A DNA stretch of 20,701 nucleotides from contig JAEWGX010000055.1 of assembly GCA_023388075.1 (NCBI GenBank), forward strand, positions 1 through 20,701. The letters run 5' to 3'. Below the pieces are notes generated by a model that saw only the letters and a list, made by a program, of their open reading frames with translations, was not told the DNA's origin and did not search any database. The DNA is from Pseudomonadota bacterium. Its GTDB lineage: Bacteria > Pseudomonadota > Gammaproteobacteria > Burkholderiales > Burkholderiaceae_E. Shown piece by piece: positions 7,011 to 15,320 of this stretch (the first letter of the stretch is position 1; the number at the start of each line of letters is the position of its first letter). Position numbers and translations under genes: made by a program.

Positions 7011-9071
7011 GTGACGGCCACCATGGTCTCCGACGCGCCGCCGGAGACTGCGGCATTGGAGACGCCCGGCCTCATCCGCCTGAGCGATGGGGCCACGTCC
7101 CTCTCGGGCATGGTCAGCGCGCTCGCCCTGCTCGCGATGATCGGCGTCATCTGCTACGAGGTCTTCGCCCGTTACCTGTTGAACTCCCCGACCTCCTGGG
7201 TGGCCGAGGTGGCGGCGTACCTGCTGGTGGCGATCGCGTTCCTGGGGCTGGCGGCCGCGCAGCGCGCCGGCGCCCACATCCAGGTCGAGCTGGTACTCGG
7301 CATGCTGCCGGAGCGGATCGTGGCGGAGCTCCAGGTGGTGGCCAACTGGATCGGCTTTCTCTTCGTCGTCTTCTGCGCCTGGCAGGCGGCCGCCTTCACC
7401 GCCGGCGAGTACATCGCCGATTCGCGCAGCTGGGGACTGCTGGCAACGCCCCAGTGGCTGCCGCAGGTCCCGATCGCCGTCGGCTTCGTCCTGTTTGCAC
7501 TGGCGCTGCTCTCCGACGGCTACCGCATGCGGCAGCCGTCGGGTCCCGGGCGGCTCTGGATCGCGCAGGTCGCGCTCGTCGCGCTGGTCGTCGTGCTCTT
7601 CCTTCTCGGCCGGCTGCCGGTCCCGATCGCCGGCAGCCGCCACGATGTCGGCACCGTCGCGATCTGCCTCGCGTTCGCCGTCATGGTCTGGGCGTGGAGC
7701 GGCCCGCGCACGCTGCTCGCCGTTCTCGCGCTGCTGGTCGCGCTGGGCGGCGCCTTCTGGCTGGTGCGCGGCTCGCCACTATGGGTGATCGGGCTGGTGC
7801 TCGCGGTCGCGATCCTTGTCTTCCTGCTCGCAGGCGTGCGGATCGCGCTCGCGCTCGGCGTGGTGGCCATGTTCGGCCTGTACTTCCTGCTGCCCAAGCC
7901 GCAGCTAGCCTCGCTCGCGGAGCGCGCCTGGTCGAGCGTCAACGTCTTCACGCTGACCGCGGTCCCGATGTTCGTGATGATGAGCTCGCTGCTCCTGCGC
8001 AGCGGCGTGACTACCCGCATGTTCGATTCGCTGGTCAAGTGGTTCGGGCGCACCCCGGGCGGCCTCGCCCACGCGAGCGTTGGCGCCTCGGCGATCTTCG
8101 CCGCGGTGTCCGGCTCCAGTATCGCCACCGCCGCGACACTCGGGACGGTTGCCTGTCCCGAGATGACCCGGCGCGGCTACAGCGCGCGGCTCACCTATGG
8201 CGTGACCGCGGCGGGAGCGACGCTCGGCATCATGATTCCGCCGAGCATCGCCATGATCATCTACGGCAGCACCGTGGGCGCGCCGGTGGACCTGCTGTTC
8301 ATCGCCGGCATCGTTCCCGGCCTGCTGCTCGCGGCCGCCTTCATGGCGGGGGCGCTGGTGTGGTCGCTCGGCGTGCCGGGTGCCGCGCCCAAGGGCAGCC
8401 ACTATTCCCTCCTGGAGAAGCTCGCCTCCCTGGTCAACGTGCTGCCTTTCGCCACCGTGATCGTGGCAGTGCTGGGTTCGCTCTACGCCGGGATCGCCAC
8501 GCCCACGGAGGCCGGGGCGATGGGTGTCGCCATGGCAGCCATCCTCTGCGTGGTGTCCCGCAGCTTCAGCCTGCGCATGCTCTACGAGGTGGCCGTGGAG
8601 ACCGTGGCGGTGACGGCGTTCATCCTGCTCATCGTCACCTGCGCCGCCGCGCTCAGCTGGGTGTTCGACTATCTCCGGCTGCCGCGGGCCCTCGCCGAAA
8701 CGGTGCGGGATGCGGCGCTCGCCCCCTGGATGGTGATCGCGCTGGTCTCGCTGATCTACATCGTCCTCGGCATGTTCGTGGAATCCATCTCGATGATGCT
8801 GATGACCCTGCCGGTGACCTTTCCGCTCGTCATGGCGCTCGGCTTCGATCCGATATGGTTCGGGATATTCCTCGTCATCATGGTGGAGGTGGGGCTGATC
8901 ACGCCGCCGGTGGGCATGGTGCTGTTCGTGCTCAAGGGGACCAGCGAAGACGTTCCGCTGAAGGACATCGCCACCGGAGCGCTGCCCTTTGTCGGCATCA
9001 TCCTCGGCTTCATCGTCGCGATGTACCTCTTCCCGGAGCTGATCGCCTGGCTTCCGGACAAGATGCGCTGA
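7011..9071 (+). CDS. Fused TRAP transporter permease (DctQ-DctM)
   Basis: A 686-residue fusion of the small (DctQ) and large (DctM) TRAP membrane subunits. Residues about 30-175 hold four helices with the DctQ pattern (YEVFARYLLNSPTSWVAE). A linker of about three extra hydrophobic segments follows (about 180-250). From about 255 the DctM part begins, with the SGSSIATAATLGTVACPEM motif, IPPSIAMIIYG and a final GLITPPVGMVLFVLKG. It drives sodium-coupled import of the ligand delivered by the preceding receptor. The GTG at 7011 is chosen because GGAAGG lies 6 bases upstream; the ATG at 7023 is the alternative. It ends the plus-strand operon, 22 bases from the convergent Bug gene. Confidence 0.93.
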   Translation: MTATMVSDAPPETAALETPGLIRLSDGATSLSGMVSALALLAMIGVICYEVFARYLLNSPTSWVAEVAAYLLVAIAFLGLAAAQRAGAHIQVELVLGMLPERIVAELQVVANWIGFLFVVFCAWQAAAFTAGEYIADSRSWGLLATPQWLPQVPIAVGFVLFALALLSDGYRMRQPSGPGRLWIAQVALVALVVVLFLLGRLPVPIAGSRHDVGTVAICLAFAVMVWAWSGPRTLLAVLALLVALGGAFWLVRGSPLWVIGLVLAVAILVFLLAGVRIALALGVVAMFGLYFLLPKPQLASLAERAWSSVNVFTLTAVPMFVMMSSLLLRSGVTTRMFDSLVKWFGRTPGGLAHASVGASAIFAAVSGSSIATAATLGTVACPEMTRRGYSARLTYGVTAAGATLGIMIPPSIAMIIYGSTVGAPVDLLFIAGIVPGLLLAAAFMAGALVWSLGVPGAAPKGSHYSLLEKLASLVNVLPFATVIVAVLGSLYAGIATPTEAGAMGVAMAAILCVVSRSFSLRMLYEVAVETVAVTAFILLIVTCAAALSWVFDYLRLPRALAETVRDAALAPWMVIALVSLIYIVLGMFVESISMMLMTLPVTFPLVMALGFDPIWFGIFLVIMVEVGLITPPVGMVLFVLKGTSEDVPLKDIATGALPFVGIILGFIVAMYLFPELIAWLPDKMR

Positions 9072-9096
9072 CGTCGCGCGGAACCGAGAGGCGTCA
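9069..9096. terminator. Small inverted repeat at the convergence of the two operons
   Basis: TGACGTC (9069-9075) pairs with GGCGTCA (9090-9096), seven pairs including one wobble, around a 14-base loop. The two arms contain the stop codons of the opposing genes. There is no T-tract. It is the only terminator-like structure in the 22-base gap between the operons, and it is weak. Confidence 0.25.
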
Positions 9097-10062
9097 CTTG
9101 TCGGCGGGCAACTTGCTTGCAAGCCGCTCCACCGTCTTCTGGTCACGCGCGAGCGTCGCAGTGAAGTCCGCGGTGCTGCTGCCGACCGGCGTCAGCAGCA
9201 GGGGGCCGAGGACCTGGTTCACCGCCGGATCCTTGGCGGCACTCGCGATCCCCTCGGCGATGACCTTCTTCACCGCGTCCGGGGTACCGTTCGGCGCGAA
9301 GACGCCGTACCAGTTGTTGGTGAACTCCACCTCGCCCATTCCCGCCTCGGCGTAGGTCGGCACGTCCGGGATCGCGGCGAGGCGCCCGGACGTGCTGACC
9401 GCGAGGATCCTGAGCGCACCGGACTTGTGATGCGGAATCACCGACGAGATGCCGGTCACCAGCAGAGTGATGTGTCCACCGATCACGTCCGCTACGGCGG
9501 CGGAGGTCCCGTTGTAGCGGACGTTGGCCATCTGCTCGAAAAGCCCGAGGCTCGACACGAGCCCCGAGCCTGCCATCAGGGTGAACGGCTCGCCGCTCGC
9601 CCAGCTGCACTTGGCGGATGACTGGGCGCATACCCGCTTCAGGTCCGCGATCGTCTGGATCTCGGTCTTCCCCTTCACCACCATCGCGGTCGGCCCGGAG
9701 GCGAGCATGCTCACCGGCGTCAGCACGGTCAACGGGTCGACGTCCAGGTTCTTGTTGGTGTACTTGAAGATCGCGATGGCCGGTATGGAGACGAGCAGCG
9801 TATAGCCGTCCGGTGCCGACTTCATCACGCGCCGGGTGCCGATCAGGCCGTCGGCCCCGGGGAGATTCTCCACGACGACCGGTTGTCGCCACTTTTCGGC
9901 GAGGTGCTTCGACACCGCCCTTGAGACGTTGTCACTGCCGCCTCCGGGAGAGTAGGGGACCACGATGGTCACCGGCTTGTCGGGGAAGGCTTGGGCCATC
10001 GCGTGCCCGGTGGCAAGCGAGAGGCTCAGGGCCAATGCCACCGTCGCAGACTTCGTCTTCAT
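9094..10062 (-). CDS. Bug-family periplasmic solute receptor (tripartite tricarboxylate transporter type, 1)
   Basis: A 322-residue Bug/TctC-type extracytoplasmic receptor. The signal peptide ends at about A23 (GHAMA|QA), followed by the family opening FPDKPVTIVVPYSPGGGSDN and later APDGYTLL. These proteins bind small carboxylates in the periplasm and normally serve the TctAB membrane pair. No tctA or tctB is present here, as is common for the many orphan Bug proteins of Bordetella-like bacteria. It is the last gene of the minus-strand operon, 66 bases after the second Bug gene. An internal pair of cysteines (CAQSSAKC) is visible. It could share a remote TctAB or act as a sensor; the ligand is unknown. 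Confidence 0.92.
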   Translation of the reverse strand: MKTKSATVALALSLSLATGHAMAQAFPDKPVTIVVPYSPGGGSDNVSRAVSKHLAEKWRQPVVVENLPGADGLIGTRRVMKSAPDGYTLLVSIPAIAIFKYTNKNLDVDPLTVLTPVSMLASGPTAMVVKGKTEIQTIADLKRVCAQSSAKCSWASGEPFTLMAGSGLVSSLGLFEQMANVRYNGTSAAVADVIGGHITLLVTGISSVIPHHKSGALRILAVSTSGRLAAIPDVPTYAEAGMGEVEFTNNWYGVFAPNGTPDAVKKVIAEGIASAAKDPAVNQVLGPLLLTPVGSSTADFTATLARDQKTVERLASKLPADK

Positions 10063-10128
10063 CGCGGTTTCCTCGTCAGTCCAGCAGTTGGTTGTATGCG
10101 CTCTTGATGATGCCGGCGTAGGTGCCTG

Positions 10129-11106
10129 TCAGTTCGCCCTCACCCCGGAAGCCTTCACCACCCGCCCCCAGGTCTCGTGGTCGCGGCGGATCTGCCTGGC
10201 GAACTCCTCCGGCGAGCTGGTGGACGGCGTCATCCCCAGGTCACGGATCGCCTTCTGCGCCTGCGGCCGTGACAGCGCCGCGGCGATGTCGCGGTTGAGC
10301 CGGTCGATGACTGCGGCAGGCGTTCCGGCCGGCACCGTGATGCCGTACCACTCCGGGTTCTCACCGAGTTGCGGATAGCCGGCCTCTGGTGCGGTGGGCG
10401 CATCGGGCAGCACGCTCACGCGCTCCTGGCCGAAGACGACCAGCGCTCGCAGCTTGCCGCTGCGCACATGCGGCGCGACGGACGTGGGATTGGCGACCAT
10501 CAGGTCCACATGGCCGGCAAGCAGGTCGACCACGGCCGGGCCGGCGCCCTTGTAGGGAACGTGCAGCAGGTTCACGCCGGCGGCCATCTTGTACATCTCG
10601 ACCGCCATCTGCGGCCCCGAGGAGCTCGACGCGTAGGTGAGCTTGCCTGGTCGGGCCTTGGCGAGCGCGGTCAGCTCCGCGAGGGTGGTCGCCGGCACGT
10701 CGGGGTGAGCCACGAGCACGAACGGCTGCTGGGTGCCTCGCGATACCGCGACCAGGTCCGCGAGCGGGTCGAAGCCGATCTTGTCGTAGAGGAAGGGATT
10801 GATGGTGAAGACGCCCTGGTGCGCGAACGTCAGGGTATAGCCGTCCGGCGCGGCATTCGCGCCCACCTGGGTACCGATGTTGCCCTGCGCCCCGGCGCGG
10901 TTGTCCACCACCAGCGGCTGCGCCCACATGCTGGAGAGCTCGCGCGCGAGGATGCGCGCGAAGGCGTCGGTGCCTCCGCCCGGCGGAAACGGCACGATGA
11001 GATGCACCGGCTTCTCGGGATAGGCGTCGTTCGCGCCGGCGGGCATCGCCGCAGCGCAGAGCAGGCAGGCCAGGGCGGTGGCGAGCGGTCGGAGGATCTT
11101 GGTCAT
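10129..11106 (-). CDS. Bug-family periplasmic solute receptor (tripartite tricarboxylate transporter type, 2)
   Basis: A 325-residue Bug/TctC-type receptor. The signal peptide runs to about A25 (MPAGA|ND), followed by YPEKPVHLIVPFPPGGGTDA, NRAGAQGNIGTQ, APDGYTL and the LLHVPYKGAGPAVVDLLAGHVD stretch typical of the family. The frame opens 24 bases earlier, but the ATG at 11106 has AGGAG 6 bases upstream and gives a normal signal peptide. It lies 85 bases after the ABC permease and 66 bases before the other Bug gene. The two Bug proteins are clearly different sequences, not a recent tandem duplication. No TctAB partner is encoded nearby. The ligand is presumably an organic acid. Confidence 0.92.
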   Translation of the reverse strand: MTKILRPLATALACLLCAAAMPAGANDAYPEKPVHLIVPFPPGGGTDAFARILARELSSMWAQPLVVDNRAGAQGNIGTQVGANAAPDGYTLTFAHQGVFTINPFLYDKIGFDPLADLVAVSRGTQQPFVLVAHPDVPATTLAELTALAKARPGKLTYASSSSGPQMAVEMYKMAAGVNLLHVPYKGAGPAVVDLLAGHVDLMVANPTSVAPHVRSGKLRALVVFGQERVSVLPDAPTAPEAGYPQLGENPEWYGITVPAGTPAAVIDRLNRDIAAALSRPQAQKAIRDLGMTPSTSSPEEFARQIRRDHETWGRVVKASGVRAN

Positions 11107-11191
11107 GGCGTCTCCTGGTCGTGTCGACATGTCTCGAGCCCTTCCCGCGTGAGGGCCTCGCGCGATGGCGTTGGCGGGCGCCTGGCGGCGC

Positions 11192-12067
11192 TCACGTCTG
11201 CATCCCCCACCGGTTCACGGTACGGCGCTCCACCACCCGGAAGATGAGGTTCTCCACCAGGAGGCCCAGGAGGATGACCGTGAGCAGCCCGGCGAACACG
11301 TTCGGGATGTCCAGCATGTTCTTGTTCTGAAAGATGAACCAGCCGAGCCCGCCGGAGCCCGAGCTGACGCCGAACACGAGCTCGGCCGCGATCAGCGTGC
11401 GCCAGGCGAAGGCCCAGCCGATCTTCATGCCGGTGAGGATGCTGGGGAACGCACCGGGTATCAGGATGCGGGTCACGTACCCGAGCCGGGTGAGCCCGTA
11501 GTTGCGGCCGACCATGCGCCACGTCGGACTGACCGAACGGAAGCCGGTGTGGGTGTTCAGAGCCACCGCCCACAGCACTGCATGCACCAGCACGAAGACG
11601 ATGCTGCCTTCGCCGAGGCCAAACCAGATCATCGCGAGCGGCAGCAGGGCGATCGACGGCAGCGGGTTGAACATGGAGGTGAGGGTCTCCAGCAGATCCG
11701 CGCCGATCCGGGTCGCGCTGGCAAAGGCGGTGAATGCGGCGGCGATTGCCATGCCGACGGCATAGCCCTGGAGCAGGAGCGAGATCGACGACCAGGCTGC
11801 CTCGAACAACTTGCCGGACCCGAGTCCGGAGAAGAAGGCGCGCGCGGTGTCGGAGAAGGTCGGAAAAAGCAATGGGTTGTCCAGGAGCCGCCCGTACACC
11901 TCCCAGACGGCCGCGAGCAGGACCAGCAGCACCCCCTTGCGGACCGCGCCGTTGTCGAGCAGCCGCTCCCAGGCCGGCAACGGCTTCTCCACGACGCCGA
12001 AGCCGGTCTTGCTCACCGTGTTCACGATGCGGGGCCGCGGGATGGGCCCCTGGACGGTGTCAGACAT
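11192..12067 (-). CDS. ABC transporter permease (NitT/TauT/SsuC type)
   Basis: A 291-residue inner-membrane permease with about six hydrophobic segments. The cytoplasmic EAA-type loop is around residues 188-210 (NYGLTRLGYVTRILIPGAFPSI), followed by GMKIGWAFAWRTLIAAEL and a GLGWFI stretch, as in the nitrate/taurine/aliphatic sulfonate importers. The frame is open to 12139, but the ATG at 12067 has GAGAGGAG upstream and overlaps the ATPase stop by 8 bases, so the two are probably translationally coupled. It works with the ATPase (12060-12878) and the receptor (12888-13898). Family members import nitrate, sulfonates, thiamine precursors, phthalates and other anions, so the family alone does not set the substrate. 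Confidence 0.9.
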   Translation of the reverse strand: MSDTVQGPIPRPRIVNTVSKTGFGVVEKPLPAWERLLDNGAVRKGVLLVLLAAVWEVYGRLLDNPLLFPTFSDTARAFFSGLGSGKLFEAAWSSISLLLQGYAVGMAIAAAFTAFASATRIGADLLETLTSMFNPLPSIALLPLAMIWFGLGEGSIVFVLVHAVLWAVALNTHTGFRSVSPTWRMVGRNYGLTRLGYVTRILIPGAFPSILTGMKIGWAFAWRTLIAAELVFGVSSGSGGLGWFIFQNKNMLDIPNVFAGLLTVILLGLLVENLIFRVVERRTVNRWGMQT

Positions 12068-12878
12068 GCTCGCTACTCCTCTCGGTCGTGTCTTCCTGGA
12101 AAAGCAGGTCCTCGATGTACTCCGAGAGCCGGCGACCATCCGGTTCCACGGTGTCCACGCCCGTGCTGTCGAGCTCCGCCCGCACCTGTCCGGGATGAGG
12201 GCTCAGCAGCAGGATGCGGCTGCCTATCCGCACCGCCTCCTGGATCGAGTGGGTAACGAACAGAACCGTGAAGCGTGTGTCTTCCCACAGCTGGAGCAGT
12301 TCCTCCTGCATCCGGCCGCGGGTGAGGGCATCGAGCGCGGCGAACGGCTCGTCCATCAGGAGGATCTCTGGCTCCATCGCCATCCCGCGGGCGATCGCCA
12401 CCCGCTGCTTCATCCCGCCGGACAGAGTGTGCGGCAGGCTGTCGGCGAACGCGGTCAGCTTCACCTTGTCGATGTAATGCCGTGCCTTCTCGATCGCCTC
12501 CCGGCGTTTCAGGCGGTTGCTCGCCGTAAGCGCGAAGACGACGTTCTCGAGCACGGTCTTCCAGGGCAGGAGTTGGTCGAACTCCTGGAAGACCATGACC
12601 CGGTCCGGTCCCGGCTTCAGGATATCCTGCCCGTTCAACCGGATCCGCCCCTCCAGCGGCGCGAGATATCCGCCGACCGCCTTGAGCAGCGTCGACTTGC
12701 CGCAGCCGGATGCGCCGACCAGGACGAACCGGTCGGACCGGAAGACGTCGAAGCTGACCCGATAGGTGGCCGTGACGATGTGATCGCGGGTGCGGTACTG
12801 CATCGTCACGCCCTCGACTGCAAGCAGGGGCGCCGGGTCCCCTGCGGCTGCAACTGCAGGAAGGGTGGGATCCGTCAT
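12060..12878 (-). CDS. ABC transporter ATP-binding protein (NitT/TauT/SsuB type)
   Basis: A 272-residue ABC ATPase with every motif in place: Walker A GASGCGKST (55-63), Q-loop Q98, signature LSGGMKQR (152-159), Walker B ILLMDE (172-177), D-loop ALDAL and switch H210. PFAALDALTR and VLFVTHSIQEA are typical of the nitrate/taurine/sulfonate branch. It powers import through the permease encoded just downstream. The ATG at 12878 is 9 bases after the receptor stop with no strong ribosome binding site of its own, so it may rely on coupling to the receptor gene. Confidence 0.94.
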   Translation of the reverse strand: MTDPTLPAVAAAGDPAPLLAVEGVTMQYRTRDHIVTATYRVSFDVFRSDRFVLVGASGCGKSTLLKAVGGYLAPLEGRIRLNGQDILKPGPDRVMVFQEFDQLLPWKTVLENVVFALTASNRLKRREAIEKARHYIDKVKLTAFADSLPHTLSGGMKQRVAIARGMAMEPEILLMDEPFAALDALTRGRMQEELLQLWEDTRFTVLFVTHSIQEAVRIGSRILLLSPHPGQVRAELDSTGVDTVEPDGRRLSEYIEDLLFQEDTTERSSEHV

Positions 12879-12887
12879 GAGCGCGCG

Positions 12888-13898
12888 TCAGTTGCCTTCC
12901 GCGATGTCCGCGGCGCTGAAGAAGAGCTCGGTAATCGACTTGGGCCGGCTCTTGATGGAGCCGATGTCATGCATGAAGCGGGCGTACTTCATGACGTTCT
13001 CCGGCTTGCTAATGTACTTGGTGGACGGGTCGTCGAGGATTGCCACCATGTCGTCGATCGAGAACGCGTTCCCGCCGCCCATCGACGCGATCAGCACCTC
13101 GGCGGCTGCGCGCTTGTCCGCCTTGATCATCGCCTGCGCCTCCTTCAGCGCGGCGACGAAGGCAGCGTAGACCTTGGGGTTCTCGTCGTGGAACTTGGTG
13201 GTGGTGGAGACCATCGTGAACGTGGTGGAGCCGCCCATCACGTCGTCCGAGCTCATGATGGACCGGATGCCCGGTTCCTTGAGCTCTCGCTGGCTGAGTG
13301 GTGGCGACGCATAGTGAGCGACGATGTTGCTGCTGCCCGAGAGCAGCGCAACCGCCGCGTTGGCGTGACTCATGGTCACCGTGAAGGGATCGAAGCGGAA
13401 AGCCTGGTCCTTGCCGTACTTCTCCACGGCGTACATCTGCATGATGATCGACGGGATCGACGACTTGACGGAGGTTACGCCGATCTTGTCGGTCTCCTTC
13501 AAGTCGTCGATCGACTTGAGGTGCTCGGCGCGGGTGTTGAGGCTCATGGGCATGGAGCTCATGGCCGCGACGCCCTTCACGTTGCCCCGGGTCCGGTCCC
13601 AGAGGATGAGGAAGGAGGGTGGCCCGGCCGAGACGAAGTGGGCCGAGCCGGATAACAGGGCGTCGATCATCACGGACGGTCCGCCGATGTTGGCCCAGTT
13701 CACCGTGACCTTGAGCCCCTCCTTCGCCGCCTGCTTCTCGATCAGGGAATGCTTTTGCATCATGTGCAGCGGAAGGAAGCCGAAGCCCCCTGCGCCGAGC
13801 GGTATGTGCAGCTCGCTCACCTCCGCCTGCGCCGCAAACGGCACGGCAGCCGCCGCCGCGATCAACGCATGGATCACGGTCCTCTTCATCGTCTTCAT
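12888..13898 (-). CDS. ABC transporter substrate-binding protein (NMT1/SsuA-like)
   Basis: A 336-residue periplasmic receptor of the NitT/TauT importer family. The signal peptide is clear, with basic start MKTMKR, a hydrophobic alanine-rich core and cleavage near AAQA|EV. The mature part follows the NMT1-like layout: LHIPLGAGGFGFLPLHMMQK, then VTVNWANIGGPSVMIDALLSGSAHF, and a VTSVKSSIPSIIMQMYA segment. The ATG at 13898 has GAGGAG 7 bases upstream; the ATG at 13889 is a weaker alternative. It is followed after 9 bases by its ATPase. It lies 53 bases downstream of the second MmgE/PrpD gene, so the importer likely feeds the enzymes of this operon. The ligand is unknown. Confidence 0.9.
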   Translation of the reverse strand: MKTMKRTVIHALIAAAAAVPFAAQAEVSELHIPLGAGGFGFLPLHMMQKHSLIEKQAAKEGLKVTVNWANIGGPSVMIDALLSGSAHFVSAGPPSFLILWDRTRGNVKGVAAMSSMPMSLNTRAEHLKSIDDLKETDKIGVTSVKSSIPSIIMQMYAVEKYGKDQAFRFDPFTVTMSHANAAVALLSGSSNIVAHYASPPLSQRELKEPGIRSIMSSDDVMGGSTTFTMVSTTTKFHDENPKVYAAFVAALKEAQAMIKADKRAAAEVLIASMGGGNAFSIDDMVAILDDPSTKYISKPENVMKYARFMHDIGSIKSRPKSITELFFSAADIAEGN

Positions 13899-13951
13899 GT
13901 TGGTCTCCTCTGGTGGTGTCTACGACTTCCTGCGTGCCCGCGTCACCGGGG

Positions 13952-15298
13952 TCACGAGTCCCGGGGCACAGCCCCGGCGACCAGGCTGCCGACGTCATCG
14001 AGCGTCTCGATGCGCCAGCAACCGGCGATCAGCGCGTCAACCTGCGGCCCCGGAAGGACGCCGGCCTGATCGCGGAACTTCGCCTCCAGCTGTGCGTCGC
14101 TCAGCGGCCGCTCCAGGTTCCCGAGCGAGTGATCCAGCGACTTCGCAAGGATGCGGCCGTCGTTCATCCGGACTTCCACGCGCACCCCATCCTCCGGAAC
14201 CGATGGATCACCGGTCGACTCGACCCGGGTACGCACCTGCTTCACCAGCGGGTCGTGGACTGCTTCGTCGGTGAACTCGGCATGACCGGCCTTGCCGCGG
14301 ACTAGCCCGATCGAGGCCGCGTGGTAGGCCGAGAACTTGCCCTCGAGACCCGTGGTGATGTCCTTCTTGTCGCACAGGTCCTTGACCAGCGGCGCGACCC
14401 GCAGGCGGACGGCTGCGATCTCCGCGGGGTCGAGGCGCTGCTCGTGGTGCAGCTGAATGCAGGCATCGATCGTCGGATGGGTGACGATGCCGCATGGAAA
14501 CGGCTTGTACGCGTTCACGCGCAGCTCGAAGTCGGAGCCGAGCCCGTTGGTCAGGCGCGAGAGGTCATAGCGCGCCGACTGCACGGCGGCGAAGCCGCGC
14601 GGCCCCTCGATCGGGTAGACGCCCGAGGTGAAGCCCTGGCGGGCGAGCAGCGCCGCCATGTAGCCGCTCTGCGCGGCGCGACCGGGATGGAAGGACTTGG
14701 CCATGGAGCCGAACATCTCGCGCAGCCCGCTGGATTGGGTCGCGCCGAGCCCGATGGCCCACACCATCTCCTGATGGGACAGTCCCAGCAGCCTGCCCAT
14801 CGCTATGGCGGCGCCGAACACCCCGACCGAGCCGGTGCTGTGCCAGCCCGCCTCGTAGTGGGCCGGATAGGTGGCATTGCCGATGCGCGAGACGATCTCG
14901 AACCCGAGGATGAAGGCGAGCTCGAACTGCTCGCCGCTCACCGGGGTGGTGCTGGCATGGGCGAAGAGGGCGGAGGCGACCGGCGAGGTGCAGTGGATGT
15001 AGTTGGCCGGCGTCGTGTCGTCGAAGTCGTGGACATGCGAGCTGATGCCGTTCAGGAGCGAGGCGAGCAGCGGGTCGACCCGTTCCGGCCGCCCGAGCAC
15101 GCGCGCGTGCGCCGGGCCCGAATAGGGCCCGAGCGCGGCGAGCGCGCGGTCGACCGCCTCGTGCCCGCATCCGCCCAGCGCACAGCCGACATAGTTGAGC
15201 AGCGCCCGCCGAGCCTCCTTGCGCACGTCGTCCGGTATCGCCGCCAGGTCCGTCGCGAGCACGTAGTCCGCAACCCTTTTCGTCACATCGCCTGCCAT
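13952..15298 (-). CDS. MmgE/PrpD-family protein (copy 2)
   Basis: A 448-residue MmgE/PrpD protein. Visible family features are the N-terminal helix DVRKEARRALLNYVGCALGG, DFDDT (91-95) with H102, GWHSTGSVGVFGAAIAMGRLLGL, SFHPGRAAQSGYMAALLA, PIEGPRGF and YKPFPCG. It acts on an unknown carboxylate by dehydration, decarboxylation or epimerisation, as known for the family. The frame opens 9 bases earlier at a GTG, but the ATG at 15298 has GAGGTGGAG just upstream. It lies 22 bases after the second beta-hydroxyacid dehydrogenase. It shares the subfamily motifs of the copy at 3117-4523 with many substitutions, so the two may process different intermediates or stereoisomers. A fragment of a third family member is at 17352-17520. 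Confidence 0.9.
   Translation of the reverse strand: MAGDVTKRVADYVLATDLAAIPDDVRKEARRALLNYVGCALGGCGHEAVDRALAALGPYSGPAHARVLGRPERVDPLLASLLNGISSHVHDFDDTTPANYIHCTSPVASALFAHASTTPVSGEQFELAFILGFEIVSRIGNATYPAHYEAGWHSTGSVGVFGAAIAMGRLLGLSHQEMVWAIGLGATQSSGLREMFGSMAKSFHPGRAAQSGYMAALLARQGFTSGVYPIEGPRGFAAVQSARYDLSRLTNGLGSDFELRVNAYKPFPCGIVTHPTIDACIQLHHEQRLDPAEIAAVRLRVAPLVKDLCDKKDITTGLEGKFSAYHAASIGLVRGKAGHAEFTDEAVHDPLVKQVRTRVESTGDPSVPEDGVRVEVRMNDGRILAKSLDHSLGNLERPLSDAQLEAKFRDQAGVLPGPQVDALIAGCWRIETLDDVGSLVAGAVPRDS
13961..13977 (-). other. GC stem-loop at the 3' end of MmgE/PrpD copy 2
   Basis: CCGGGGC (13961-13967) and GCCCCGG (13971-13977) form a perfect 7-bp stem with a 3-base loop, 7 bases before the stop triplet of the minus-strand gene. 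No T-tract follows. It could be an mRNA-processing or stability element between the enzyme genes and the ABC transporter genes, or chance in GC-rich DNA. Confidence 0.3.
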
Positions 15299-15320
15299 AA
15301 GCTCCACCTCGTTTCCTCCC

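Noticed and set aside
7905..9146. 413-codon minus-strand open frame opposite the TRAP permease
   Set aside because: It is the reverse complement of membrane-helix codons, giving a His/Arg/Asp/Glu-rich low-complexity product with no domain.
10741..10755. A further operator-like sequence (CGATACCGCGACCA)
   Set aside because: It matches the operator at only 10 of 14 positions and lies deep inside the second Bug gene, away from any promoter.
11811..13655. 614-codon plus-strand open frame
   Set aside because: It is antisense to three intact ABC transporter genes with full motifs, and its translation is low-complexity Arg/His/Asp-rich, typical of a GC-rich shadow frame.
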